Shown one piece after another: positions 26,971-35,197 of a DNA stretch of 64,000 nt; position 1 is the stretch's first letter, and each line of letters begins with the position of its first letter. Source of the DNA: Massilia sp. IC2-278 (GTDB lineage: Bacteria > Pseudomonadota > Gammaproteobacteria > Burkholderiales > Burkholderiaceae_D); the NCBI RefSeq assembly GCF_020708045.1, contig NZ_JAJFES010000012.1, positions 1 to 64,000 on the forward strand, given 5' to 3'. Both the position numbers and the translations under genes were made by a program. The notes below the pieces were generated by a model, which saw nothing but the letters and a program-made list of their open reading frames with translations, was not told the DNA's origin and did not search any database.

Positions 26971-29256
26971 ATGACAACTCAACAACCTGCTATTCCGACT
27001 TCGCTGGCGGCACCCGCCAGTTTCCTGCCCGATGCCTGGCAGGGTGATGTTCGGAAACAGCTTGCACCAGGGGAAAACGTTTTAAGTAGCGTGGAGGTTG
27101 ACCTCGATGCGAAATTACGTTTCGTGAAGGGCATCCTGGTCGTCACGAACCGCCGTTTGCTGAGCCTGGCCCCGGGGGAAACCGCCTGGCGCGACTGGGC
27201 CTACCGCCCCGGCCTGGCCCTCCAGCACCACGACCATGCCGGCGTCGGCCACCTGGAACTGGTGGATGAACAGGGCCGCCTGGCGTCCTGGCGCTTCACC
27301 CTGGGCCAGAACCTGCATGCCATCCGCGTGGTCGATGCGTTTACGGACCAGCTGAAGAGCGTACTTACGGGCGTGGCCGTGCAGCCGCCCGAGACCCACA
27401 CCTGCCCGAGCTGCAAGGCGCCGCTCGAGCCGGACCAGGAAGATTGCCCGATCTGCACCAAGGTGCTGCACACGCCGCCATCCACCTGGACCCTGTTCCG
27501 CCTGTGGCGTTTCGCCCGGCCCTACAAGGTGCAGCTGCTGATGGGTTTCCTGCTGATGCTGGGCTCGACGGCGGCGCACATGATTCCGCCGTATCTGACC
27601 AAGCCGCTGATGGACAATGTGCTGATTCCTTACCAGAACGGCCAGACCATCGACAACTCGCTCGTCTGGCTGTACATGGGTGGCCTGTTCGGCGCGTCGA
27701 TGCTGGCCTGGGCGCTGGGCTGGGGCAAGACCTATGTGCTGGCGCTCGCCTCCGAGCGCATCAGCGCCGATCTGCGTTCCACTACGTATGAACACCTGCT
27801 GCGCCTGTCGCTCGAATACTTCGGCGGCAAGCGCACCGGCGATTTGATGAGCCGCATCGGCAGCGGCTCGGACCGGATCAGTGTCTTCCTGTCGCTGCAC
27901 CTGCTCGACTTCCTGTCGGACGTGCTGCTCATCATCATGACCGGCGTGATCCTGTTCAGCATGAATCCCTGGCTGGCGCTGGTGACCCTGGTGCCGCTGC
28001 CCTTTATCGCCTGGATGATCCACGTCGTGCGCGACCGGCTGCGCACCGGCTTCGAGAAGATCGACCGCGTTTGGGGCGAAGTCACCAACGTGCTGGCCGA
28101 TACGATTCCCGGCATCCGCGTGGTGAAAGCCTTTGCCCAGGAAAAGCGCGAAGCGCTGCGCTTCCGCGAAGCCAACAAGCACAACCTGGCCGTCAACGAC
28201 AAGCTGAACCGCGTGTGGTCGCTGTTCTCGCCAACGGTGTCGCTGCTGACCGAACTGGGTTTGCTGGTGATCTGGATCTTCGGCATTTGGCAGGTGTCGC
28301 AAGGCGACATCACGGTCGGCACGCTGACCGCCTTCATCGCTTATAGCGGCCGCTTCTACGTGAAGCTCGATTCGATGAGCCGCATCGTGTCGGTGACGCA
28401 AAAATCGGCGTCGGCCGCCAAGCGCATCTTCGACATCCTCGACCACGTGTCGAGCGTGCCGGACCCGGTGACGCCTGTCAAGGTGCCCGAAGTGCAGGGG
28501 AATATCGAGCTGCGCGAAGTCGGCTTCCGCTACGGCAACCGCGCCGTGAACCGCGGCATTTCACTGAACATCAAGGCCGGCGAAATGGTCGGCCTGGTCG
28601 GGCACAGCGGCTCGGGCAAGAGCACGCTGGTCAACCTGATCTGCCGCTTCTACGACGTGGCCGAAGGCGCGATCCTGCTCGACGGCGTGGATATCCGCTC
28701 GTTTGCCGTGGCCGACTACCGCCGCAATATCGGCCTGGTGCTGCAGGAACCCTTCCTGTTCTTTGGCACGATTGCCGAGAACATCGCCTACGGCAAGCCG
28801 CATGCGACGCGCGAGGAAATCATCGCCGCCGCGCGTGCTGCCCACGCCCACGAATTCATCCTGCGCCTGCCGCAGGGCTACGATTCGATGGTGGGCGAGC
28901 GCGGCCAGGGCCTGTCGGGCGGCGAGCGCCAGCGCATCTCGATTGCGCGCGCGCTGCTGATCGACCCGCCGATCCTGATCCTCGACGAAGCAACCTCGTC
29001 GGTGGACTCGGAAACCGAAAAGGAAATCCAGAAGGCGCTCGACAACCTGGTGCAGGGCCGCACCACGATTGCGATTGCCCACCGCCTGTCGACGCTGCAC
29101 CGCGCCGACCGCCTGGTCGTGCTCGACCGCGGCGTGGTGGTGGAAGAGGGCAGTCACGACGAATTGATGGCGCGCGAAGGCGCCTACCACCGGCTGTATG
29201 AAGCGCAGGCGCGCAATGTCGACCAGGACATGGACGACGCCAACAAGGACGACTAA
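26971..29256 (+). CDS. Cyanophycin-locus ABC transporter (fused membrane and ATPase domains, N-terminal zinc-ribbon extension)
   Basis: Product of 761 residues. Residues 1-140 form a beta-rich, PH-like extension (FVKGILVVTNRRLLSL). A four-cysteine zinc ribbon (CPSCKAPLEPDQEDCPIC, about 145-165) follows. The six-helix exporter domain spans about 180-460. The ATPase domain (about 500-745) has Walker A GHSGSGKST, Q-loop LQEPFLFFG, signature LSGGERQR, Walker B ILILDEATS and the H-loop AIAHRLST. It is an exporter-type half-transporter and should dimerise. It is divergent from the CphA-like gene and 3 bases before a DUF1854 gene. This ABC/DUF1854 pair is a known companion of cphA in betaproteobacteria; the transported substrate is not known. 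Confidence 0.9.
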   Translation: MTTQQPAIPTSLAAPASFLPDAWQGDVRKQLAPGENVLSSVEVDLDAKLRFVKGILVVTNRRLLSLAPGETAWRDWAYRPGLALQHHDHAGVGHLELVDEQGRLASWRFTLGQNLHAIRVVDAFTDQLKSVLTGVAVQPPETHTCPSCKAPLEPDQEDCPICTKVLHTPPSTWTLFRLWRFARPYKVQLLMGFLLMLGSTAAHMIPPYLTKPLMDNVLIPYQNGQTIDNSLVWLYMGGLFGASMLAWALGWGKTYVLALASERISADLRSTTYEHLLRLSLEYFGGKRTGDLMSRIGSGSDRISVFLSLHLLDFLSDVLLIIMTGVILFSMNPWLALVTLVPLPFIAWMIHVVRDRLRTGFEKIDRVWGEVTNVLADTIPGIRVVKAFAQEKREALRFREANKHNLAVNDKLNRVWSLFSPTVSLLTELGLLVIWIFGIWQVSQGDITVGTLTAFIAYSGRFYVKLDSMSRIVSVTQKSASAAKRIFDILDHVSSVPDPVTPVKVPEVQGNIELREVGFRYGNRAVNRGISLNIKAGEMVGLVGHSGSGKSTLVNLICRFYDVAEGAILLDGVDIRSFAVADYRRNIGLVLQEPFLFFGTIAENIAYGKPHATREEIIAAARAAHAHEFILRLPQGYDSMVGERGQGLSGGERQRISIARALLIDPPILILDEATSSVDSETEKEIQKALDNLVQGRTTIAIAHRLSTLHRADRLVVLDRGVVVEEGSHDELMAREGAYHRLYEAQARNVDQDMDDANKDD

Positions 29257-29259
29257 AGC

Positions 29260-29727
29260 ATGAGCAATCCCATTCAACTGCGCCGCGACGCGTTCGGCAA
29301 ACTGGTTTTCACGAGCGCCGAGGGCGAGGATTTCGTCGGCGTGATCCCGGTGCGCGCCTTCCCGATCCAGGCGCCGACGCGCGGCATTTCGCTGGTGCGC
29401 GACGGCGGCAAGGAAGTGGCCTGGATCGACGACCTGGCCGAGCAGCCGGAAGCGATCCGCGCCCTGATTACCGAGGAACTCGAGGGGCGCGAATTCATTC
29501 CCGAGATCGAAACCATCCGCAGCGTGTCGAGTTTCGCCACGCCTTGCACCTGGTATGTGAAGACCGACCGCGGCGAGACCGAGTTCGTGCTGAAGGTGGA
29601 CGAGGATATCCGGCGCGTGGGCGAGGCCTCGCTGCTGATTGCGGACAGCCACGGGATCAATTTCCTGGTGCGGGACATGTTCAGGATCGACAAGGGAAGC
29701 AGGAAGATCCTGGATCGCTTCCTGTAA
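29260..29727 (+). CDS. DUF1854 protein, cyanophycin-locus partner of the ABC transporter
   Basis: Product of 155 residues, IQLRRDAFGKLVFTSAEGEDFVGVIPVRAFPIQAP to MFRIDKGSRKILDRFL, matching DUF1854. It is predicted cytosolic and beta-rich (GISLVRDGGKEVAWIDDL, TEFVLKVDEDIRR), with ELEGREFIPEIETI in the middle. It begins 3 bases after the ABC gene stop and is certainly co-translated. DUF1854 genes occur beside such ABC genes and cphA; a role as regulatory or coupling subunit of the transporter is inferred only. Confidence 0.85.
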   Translation: MSNPIQLRRDAFGKLVFTSAEGEDFVGVIPVRAFPIQAPTRGISLVRDGGKEVAWIDDLAEQPEAIRALITEELEGREFIPEIETIRSVSSFATPCTWYVKTDRGETEFVLKVDEDIRRVGEASLLIADSHGINFLVRDMFRIDKGSRKILDRFL

Positions 29728-29777
29728 GGTTGTAGCGCCAACACTGTGCAGCGTTCCGCGTAGGTGCCGGAGCGCGT

Positions 29778-29840
29778 CAGGGCAAGGCGCATCGTCGAAG
29801 ACAGTACGAGGGTGCGGCGAGACGATGCAACGCAGCCATG
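29778..29840 (+). repeat. Stem-loop dispersed repeat (GGGCAAGG...AACGCAGCC family)
   Basis: It starts CAGGGCAAGGCGCATCGTCG and ends CGAGACGATGCAACGCAGCC plus ATG. The inner arms GCATCGTC/GACGATGC pair. The block TCGAAGACAGTACG and the end AACGCAGCCATG are identical to those in the element at 50214-50327. Related ends occur in reverse inside 59215-59371. Confidence 0.7.
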
Positions 29841-29858
29841 GCGATTTATTTACACGCT

Positions 29859-29887
29859 CGTACGGTGGGCACCCCGTGCCCACGCGG
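29859..29887 (+). repeat. REP-like palindromic repeat, single copy
   Basis: CGTACGGTGGGCAC...GTGCCCACGCGG, the GTGGGCAC variant in forward orientation, placed just after the stem-loop repeat at 29778-29840. No inverted partner is visible nearby. Confidence 0.8.
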
Positions 29888-30024
29888 TTACGTGCGCAAC
29901 CGTTTGCCGATAACGCCAACACATCGCTCGAAACGTCTCACCCGGCCACGTCAACGAACACCGCTTGAACCCCACCGCCGCCTGTCTTATCCTGCAACTC
30001 ACGACCTTCCCACCGGAGACCACC

Positions 30025-30435
30025 ATGAGCCTGCAGGGCGGATGTTTTTGCGGTGCAGTACGCTACGTCATCGACGGCGACACCTTCAATAGCACCCTGT
30101 GCCACTGCAGCGATTGCCGGCGCATGACCGGTGCACCCGCGGTGGCCTGGGTCAGCGCCGCCATGGACCATTTCCGCTTCTCGCAAGGCAACGCTACCAC
30201 CTTCCGCTCCAGCGACCACGTCCTGCGCAGCTTCTGCTCGACCTGCGGCACCACGCTGACCTACCAGGACGACCGCTACCCCGACGAGCTCGACATTTCC
30301 ACGGCCACCCTCGCCGACCCGGCCGCCATCGCCCTCGGCGACCACACCTTCGTGAACGAGCGCCTGCCCTGGATGCGGCTGCACGACGGCCTTCCGGAAT
30401 ATCCGCGCACCCGCAGCGAAGGGCAGGGCGGCTAG
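30025..30435 (+). CDS. GFA-family (formaldehyde-activating enzyme-like) protein
   Basis: Product of 136 residues. The zinc motifs GGCFCGAVRY, LCHCSDCRRMTG and FCSTCGTTLTYQ give the seven-cysteine pattern of the GFA/CENP-V fold, and the C-terminal HTFVNERLPWMRLHDGLPEYPRTR is typical. It probably binds zinc; a glutathione S-hydroxymethyl substrate is possible but not shown. The start at 30025 follows a GGAG ribosome-binding site; the in-frame ATG at 29965 has none. A paralogue starts at the left window edge. Confidence 0.88.
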   Translation: MSLQGGCFCGAVRYVIDGDTFNSTLCHCSDCRRMTGAPAVAWVSAAMDHFRFSQGNATTFRSSDHVLRSFCSTCGTTLTYQDDRYPDELDISTATLADPAAIALGDHTFVNERLPWMRLHDGLPEYPRTRSEGQGG

Positions 30436-30556
30436 CGACGCCGCAGGCGTTTCCGCACTGTATATGGACACACCTGGGCCTGCCTGATATTTGACTTAAT
30501 GGAATGGTGTATTACAAACTACACCGCATCACCACGAACAAGGCCAGGGCGGCGCA

Positions 30557-31006
30557 ATGACAAAAAAAACCAGACTGACCTTGTCCTCCCTTTCCCTTCT
30601 TGCCGCGATGATGGTGCCGGCCGCTGCCGAGCCACGCGATCCGCCAGGCGATACCTGGGTTGGCGTCAAGGAAGTTCTCGCGGCACCGTTCGACTATGAT
30701 GGAAAAACCGTAACAATCAAGGGATGGGCGACGATTCAACGGGAATTCTATGGCATCTGGGCCTCCCAGGCCGATTACGAGAACAGGGTCTGGCGCCACT
30801 GCATCGCGCTCCTGAACCTCTATGCCGACGACGGCAAGAACAAGGCGCTGAACCAGAGCGATGTGCTCGTGACTGGCGTGTTCAGCCGTGACAGCTCGCG
30901 CACGAAACACGGCCGACCCATCGTCCGCCTCGGCGCCTGTAACGAGGCCGGGATCCATTTCATTGGACCGGATGGCTTGAGAAAGTTTGCGACGGCATCC
31001 GATTGA
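30557..31006 (+). CDS. Secreted protein of unknown function, OB-fold-like
   Basis: Product of 149 residues. MTKKTRLTLSSLSLLAAMMVPAAAE is a signal peptide. The mature part has a beta-barrel-like pattern (VKEVLAAPFDYDGKTVTIKGWAT, NQSDVLVTGVFSR, RPIVRLGACNEAG) similar to small OB-fold periplasmic proteins, and two cysteines (WRHCIALL and LGACNEAG) that could form a disulfide. Local base composition is lower in G+C than its neighbours. It appears to be alone, with about 120 bases on each side. No function can be named. Confidence 0.7.
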   Translation: MTKKTRLTLSSLSLLAAMMVPAAAEPRDPPGDTWVGVKEVLAAPFDYDGKTVTIKGWATIQREFYGIWASQADYENRVWRHCIALLNLYADDGKNKALNQSDVLVTGVFSRDSSRTKHGRPIVRLGACNEAGIHFIGPDGLRKFATASD

Positions 31007-31127
31007 CGGATGTGTGCCTGCTTGACCGCGAAGCACAGCCCCATGCGACCGCCCGCGTGAAGCAGGGCACATACGGACGCGCCTTGACGAGCTAAGGTGA
31101 CCCATCGTTACCAACGAAGGAGAACCC

Positions 31128-31664
31128 ATGGATTCGATCAACAAGCAGCAACCCGAAGAGAACCGCCGCGACCTCGCCGGAGAGGAAGCCCGCGCCCGCA
31201 TCAAGGAAATGGCCGACGACGCCAAGACCTGTTTCTTCACCACGCACGGCAGCCTGGGCGACAGCCGCGGCGTGCGTCCGATGAGCGTGCTGCAGGCCGA
31301 CGACGACGGCACCCTGTGGTTCATGAGCGCCATCGACAGCCACAAGAACGCCGAACTGAAGGCCGACCCGAACGTCAAACTCTACTTCCAGGCCGACAAG
31401 CATGCCGGTTTCCTGGAACTCGACGGCGTCGCGACGATCTCACAGGACAAGGCGAAGATCAAGGAACTCTGGGACTTCACGCTGAAGACCTGGTTCACCG
31501 AGGGCGAAGACGACCCGCGCATCACCGTCATCGGGGTGACGCCGCGCGCAGGCTATTACTGGGACAACAAGCACGGCCAGGCCGTGGCCGGCGCCAAGAT
31601 GCTGGTAGGCGCCGCCATCGGCAAGACGCTCGACGATTCGATCGAAGGGCGACTGCTGCCGTAA
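31128..31664 (+). CDS. Pyridoxamine 5'-phosphate oxidase family protein (general stress protein 26-like)
   Basis: Product of 178 residues. A split-barrel flavin-binding fold: KEMADDAKTCFFTTHG, RGVRPMSVLQADDDGTLWFMS, DSHKNAELKADPNVKLYFQ, then ELWDFTLKTWFTEGEDDPRITVIGVTPRAGYYWDNK. This is the GSP26/YzzA-like branch, which binds FMN or FAD and is linked to stress responses; it is not the vitamin-B6 oxidase PdxH. AAGGAG precedes the ATG. The VOC-family gene follows after 31 bases. Confidence 0.85.
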   Translation: MDSINKQQPEENRRDLAGEEARARIKEMADDAKTCFFTTHGSLGDSRGVRPMSVLQADDDGTLWFMSAIDSHKNAELKADPNVKLYFQADKHAGFLELDGVATISQDKAKIKELWDFTLKTWFTEGEDDPRITVIGVTPRAGYYWDNKHGQAVAGAKMLVGAAIGKTLDDSIEGRLLP

Positions 31665-31695
31665 GAAGCACCGCTCTGCAGGGCAGGGAGGAAAC

Positions 31696-32082
31696 ATGAT
31701 CGAGCTCGACCATTTCATCGTTTCCGCGCGCGACCGCCATGCGGCGGCGCGCCTGCTTGCCGAACTGCTCGACGTCCCCTGGGAAGCCGAGCAGTTCGGC
31801 GTATTCTCGCCGGTGCACATCAACCGCGGCCTGACGCTGGATTTCATCGGGACCGACGGCCCGTTCCCGGTCGAGCACTTCTGCTTCCGCGTGAGCGACC
31901 TTGAGTTCGATGCCATCCTGCAGCGCATCGAGGCAGCCGGCATCCCCTGGCGCAGCAGCGTACGCGGGCCGGTGGACCGCCAGGTCGACACCAGCTATGG
32001 CGGGCGCGGCATCTACTGGAACGAGCCGGAAGGCCACCAGTGGGAAATGCTGACGGCCAGCTATGCCCGGAAAACCGGCTGA
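31696..32082 (+). CDS. VOC-family (glyoxalase/dioxygenase superfamily) protein
   Basis: Product of 128 residues with the paired beta-alpha-beta-beta-beta units of the VOC superfamily: MIELDHFIVSARDRHAAARLLAELLDVPW, then FPVEHFCFRVSDLEFDAILQRIEAAGIPW, then GGRGIYWNEPEGHQWEML. Metal-ligand candidates are His6, His62 and the Glu near the end (GHQWEM). The substrate is unknown. A GGGAGG ribosome-binding site is present and the gene is likely co-transcribed with the upstream PNPOx-family gene. Confidence 0.82.
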   Translation: MIELDHFIVSARDRHAAARLLAELLDVPWEAEQFGVFSPVHINRGLTLDFIGTDGPFPVEHFCFRVSDLEFDAILQRIEAAGIPWRSSVRGPVDRQVDTSYGGRGIYWNEPEGHQWEMLTASYARKTG

Positions 32083-32173
32083 GCTTGTTGTAGCGCAATT
32101 CTTGTCCGCGTGACATACTACAAGCGTGGTTTTTATATCAACGCGTAGCACTCGTTAATCTGAAAGAGCCGGC

Positions 32174-32509
32174 ATGACGTTCACCGAATCGATTTCCACC
32201 TGCTTCAACAAGTACGCCACCTTCGAGGGCACCGCCTCGCGCTCCGAATACTGGTGGTTCATGCTGTTTCTTTTCCTCGCCGGTGCGGCAGCGAACGTCA
32301 TCAGCGAAACGCTGGGCGCCCTGTTCACCCTGGCTACCATCCTGCCGTCGCTTGCCGCAGCTTGCCGCCGCCTGCACGATACCGACCGCAGCGGCTGGTG
32401 GCAGCTGATCTGGTTCGTTCCAGTCATCGGCTGGATCATCTTGATCGTATTCCTGGTGCAGGAAGGCCGTCCTAACCGTTACAGCCAGGGCCTGCCGGCA
32501 ACGGTCTAA
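32174..32509 (+). CDS. DUF805 membrane protein
   Basis: Product of 111 residues with the DUF805 pattern: NKYATFEGTASRSEYWWFMLFLFL, a second hydrophobic stretch, LAAACRRLHDTDRSGWWQLIWFVPVIGWIILIVFLVQEG. Three to four membrane segments. The RRLHDTDRSGWW and FxGRASRSEYW-like motifs are the family hallmarks. Its function is unknown across the family. It stands alone, with 91 bases on each side. Confidence 0.88.
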   Translation: MTFTESISTCFNKYATFEGTASRSEYWWFMLFLFLAGAAANVISETLGALFTLATILPSLAAACRRLHDTDRSGWWQLIWFVPVIGWIILIVFLVQEGRPNRYSQGLPATV

Positions 32510-32600
32510 GTGCTTGTCCGCGGCGCCGCGTTCGGGCGGCGCCGACGTCTTTTTTCCTGCCCAAGTAGAATAGGCTTTACTTGGCAGAGAAAGGGAAAAG

Positions 32601-33668
32601 ATGAAACGGACAGCATTAATCGCCGGCGTCACCGGCATTGGCGGCAACCACCTCGCGCGCGAACTGCTTGCGAACGGCTGGGATGTGGTCGGCCTGTCGC
32701 GCCGCGCACCGAAGGATTTGCCGGGCGTGCGCCACGTCGCGGCGGACCTGCTCGATCCGGCCGCGCTGGGCACTGCCCTGGCAGATGTCGCGCCGACCCA
32801 CGTCTTCATCACTACCTGGATGCGCCAGGACACCGAAGCCGAGAACATCCGCGTCAACGCCGCCCTGGTGCGCAATCTGCTCGACGCGCTGTCGCCGCAA
32901 AAAAGCCTGCGCCACGTGGCCCTGGTCACCGGCCTGAAGCATTACCTCGGCCCCTTCGAGGCCTATGCCAGCTCGGGTACCTTGCCCGACACGCCGCTGC
33001 GCGAAAGCCAGCCGCGCCTGCCGCTGGAAAATTTCTATTACGCCCAGGAAGACGAAGTCTATGCCGCCGCCGCGCGCGACCGTTTCACCTGGAGCATCCA
33101 CCGCCCGCATACCATCATCGGCCTGGCCGTCGGCAACGCCATGAACCTGGGCACCACGCTCGCCGTGTACGCCACCATCTGCAAGGAAACCGGCCGCCCG
33201 TTCCAGTTCCCGGGTTCGGAAGCGCAGTGGAAGGGCTTGTCGGACGTGACCGACGCGCGCATGCTGGCGAAGCAGCTGGCCTGGGCCGCCGATACCGATG
33301 CGGCCAAGAACGAAGCCTTCAACATCGTGAATGGCGACGTGTTCCGCTGGAGCTGGCTGTGGCCGAAGCTGGCCGAGTGGTTCGGCGTGGAAGCGGCCGG
33401 TTTCAATGGCACGATCCAGCCACTGGAAGCCGCGATGGCGAACGACGCCGACACCTGGCGCCAGATCGCCGCCAAGTACGACCTGGCGGAAGCGGACCTG
33501 GAGCGCCTGGCCTCGGCCTGGCACACCGACCTCGACCTCGGCCGTCCGCTGGAAGTCATGACCGACATGGCCAACAGCCGCCGCCTCGGCTTCAGTGCCT
33601 ACCAGGCCACCGACAGTTCGTTCTTCGACCTGTTCGCGCGCCTGCGCGCCGAGCGGCTGATTCCGTAA
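32601..33668 (+). CDS. PRISE-type SDR oxidoreductase (progesterone 5-beta-reductase/iridoid synthase-like)
   Basis: Product of 355 residues. The Rossmann motif GVTGIGGNHLA lies near residues 9-19. The catalytic motifs are TGLKHYLGPFE (Lys113) and NFYYAQEDEV (Tyr146/147), which match the TGxKHY and NFYYxxED signatures of the PRISE subgroup rather than the YxxxK of classical SDRs. These enzymes reduce enone C=C bonds with NADPH; plant members act on steroids and iridoids and bacterial members on unknown enones. The stop overlaps the ATG of the glycosyltransferase by one base (TAATG). Confidence 0.88.
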   Translation: MKRTALIAGVTGIGGNHLARELLANGWDVVGLSRRAPKDLPGVRHVAADLLDPAALGTALADVAPTHVFITTWMRQDTEAENIRVNAALVRNLLDALSPQKSLRHVALVTGLKHYLGPFEAYASSGTLPDTPLRESQPRLPLENFYYAQEDEVYAAAARDRFTWSIHRPHTIIGLAVGNAMNLGTTLAVYATICKETGRPFQFPGSEAQWKGLSDVTDARMLAKQLAWAADTDAAKNEAFNIVNGDVFRWSWLWPKLAEWFGVEAAGFNGTIQPLEAAMANDADTWRQIAAKYDLAEADLERLASAWHTDLDLGRPLEVMTDMANSRRLGFSAYQATDSSFFDLFARLRAERLIP

Positions 33669-34993
33669 TGGCGGGCACGGGAGCGCACGACGTGGACGTC
33701 GCCCGCACTCCCGTCGACGCCGGCCATGTCGTCCTGGTGACGATCGGCTCGGCCGGCGACCTGTTTCCCTTCCTGAAGCTGGGCCTGGCCCTGCATGCGG
33801 CCGGGCGCCGGGTCAGCTTCCTCGGGCCGGAGCAGCATGGGCCATATGTACGCGAGGCCGGCCTGCCTTTCCACGGCTTGCCGGCCGATGAGGCGGTACT
33901 CGATCATCCCGACTTGTGGCATCCGACGCGCGGCTTCGGCGTGGTGTGGGAAGCGACCCGGCCGGCGATGGCCCTGGTCCCGGCCTTCATGGCGGCGCTG
34001 CCGCAGGAGGAACCGTGCATGATGGTGGTCCATCCGCTGGCGTTGCCCGAAGCCGACCTGTGCCGCGCCGCGCGGCCAAGCCTGCGCATTGCCGCGATCT
34101 TCCTGGCGCCCTCCAACATCCCCACCGTGTACGACCCGCTGCTGCTGGGACCGTACCGCGTGCCGCGCTGGGTGCCGCACGGGGTGCGCCGCTGGCTGTG
34201 GCGCACGGCGGTGAAGCACCTGGTCGACCCGGTCGCCATGCCGGACGTGAATGCGAAGCGGCGGGCGGCCGGGCTGGCGCCGGCCGGGTCGCTGATGGAC
34301 CACATCTTTGCGATTCCGGATTGGTCGATCGGATTGTTCCCGGAATGGTTCGCGCCGACCCAGCCGGACTGGCCGCAACCGATGCTGCGTACCAGCTTCC
34401 CGCTGTACGACCCGAATCCGCATGCGGAGCTGTCCGCCGAGCTGCGCCAGTTCCTGGGGCAGGGCGGGCGCACGCTGGTATTCACGCCGGGGACCGGCAA
34501 CCGCCAGGCGCGTTCCTACTTCGAGCACGCGGCCGAGGCGTCGCGGCTGCTGGGCGAGCGGGCGGTGTTCCTCACGCCGCACCGCGACCAGTTGCCCGCC
34601 GAGCTGCCGCGCCATGTGCTGTGGCAGGAGTACGTGCCGCTGCGCGCCTTGCTGCCGCACGTGGCGGTGCTGGTGCACCACGGCGGGATCGGGACCACGG
34701 CCGAAGCGCTGCATGCCGGCACGCCGCAACTGGTGGTGCCGCTGGCGCACGACCAGTTCGACAATGGCGCGCGGGTCGCGGCGCTGGGCGTGGGGCGAAG
34801 TTTGCCGGCCACGCGCTTGACGCAGGGGCGCTTGTTGCGGTGCCTGGAAGGGCTGCTCGATGACGAGGGCTTGCCGGCCAGGTGCCGGGCAGTGGCGGCC
34901 AACTTCAAAGGCGACGCCGGAATGGAAGAGGTGGTCCGTAGGGTGGACACCTGTGTCCACGCTGTCTCACCGGATGCATCGACGCGGCCTTGA
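33668..34993 (+). CDS. UGT/MGT-type glycosyltransferase (GT1 family)
   Basis: Product of 441 residues. The N-terminal Rossmann domain opens HVVLVTIGSAGDLFPFLKLGLALHAAGRRV; the C-terminal donor-binding motif is LVHHGGIGTTAEALHAGTPQLVVPLAHDQFDNGARV, typical of GT1 enzymes acting on lipids, rhamnose acceptors or natural products. It is translationally coupled to the PRISE reductase (TAATG), suggesting sequential modification of one small molecule. The last residues, RRVDTCVHAVSPDASTRP, are encoded by a REP-like repeat (34937-34962) and flanking DNA, so the native C-terminus has probably been replaced. Confidence 0.85.
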   Translation: MAGTGAHDVDVARTPVDAGHVVLVTIGSAGDLFPFLKLGLALHAAGRRVSFLGPEQHGPYVREAGLPFHGLPADEAVLDHPDLWHPTRGFGVVWEATRPAMALVPAFMAALPQEEPCMMVVHPLALPEADLCRAARPSLRIAAIFLAPSNIPTVYDPLLLGPYRVPRWVPHGVRRWLWRTAVKHLVDPVAMPDVNAKRRAAGLAPAGSLMDHIFAIPDWSIGLFPEWFAPTQPDWPQPMLRTSFPLYDPNPHAELSAELRQFLGQGGRTLVFTPGTGNRQARSYFEHAAEASRLLGERAVFLTPHRDQLPAELPRHVLWQEYVPLRALLPHVAVLVHHGGIGTTAEALHAGTPQLVVPLAHDQFDNGARVAALGVGRSLPATRLTQGRLLRCLEGLLDDEGLPARCRAVAANFKGDAGMEEVVRRVDTCVHAVSPDASTRP

Positions 34994-35082
34994 CCCGGAA
35001 TCCGTAACGCCGGCATACCGGTTCGTTGCATGCCGTGCCATATGCAAGCGCCGTACCGCGTGGGCACAGGTGCCCACCCTAC
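34937..35082. repeat. Inverted pair of REP-like repeats, first copy inside the glycosyltransferase 3' end
   Basis: Copy 1 (34937-34962) reads CGTAGGGTGGACACC...GTGTCCACGC and is translated as the C-terminal residues of the glycosyltransferase. Copy 2 (35056-35082) reads CCGCGTGGGCAC...GTGCCCACCCTAC in reverse orientation. The two copies have different stems (GTGGACAC and GTGGGCAC). Confidence 0.82.
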
Positions 35083-35197
35083 AACTGCCACACTCGGATG
35101 TTTATCCACATCGAGCCGTCATAGCGTGTGTCACCGCACCGTCACCTGTTGCCCCATCGCGTTTTAATGACACCAACGAACCACCGGACGACAAGCG

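Noticed and set aside
32510-33667. N-terminal extension of the glycosyltransferase frame
   Set aside because: It overlaps the PRISE reductase in another frame and has no domain. The ATG at 33668 is coupled to the reductase stop.
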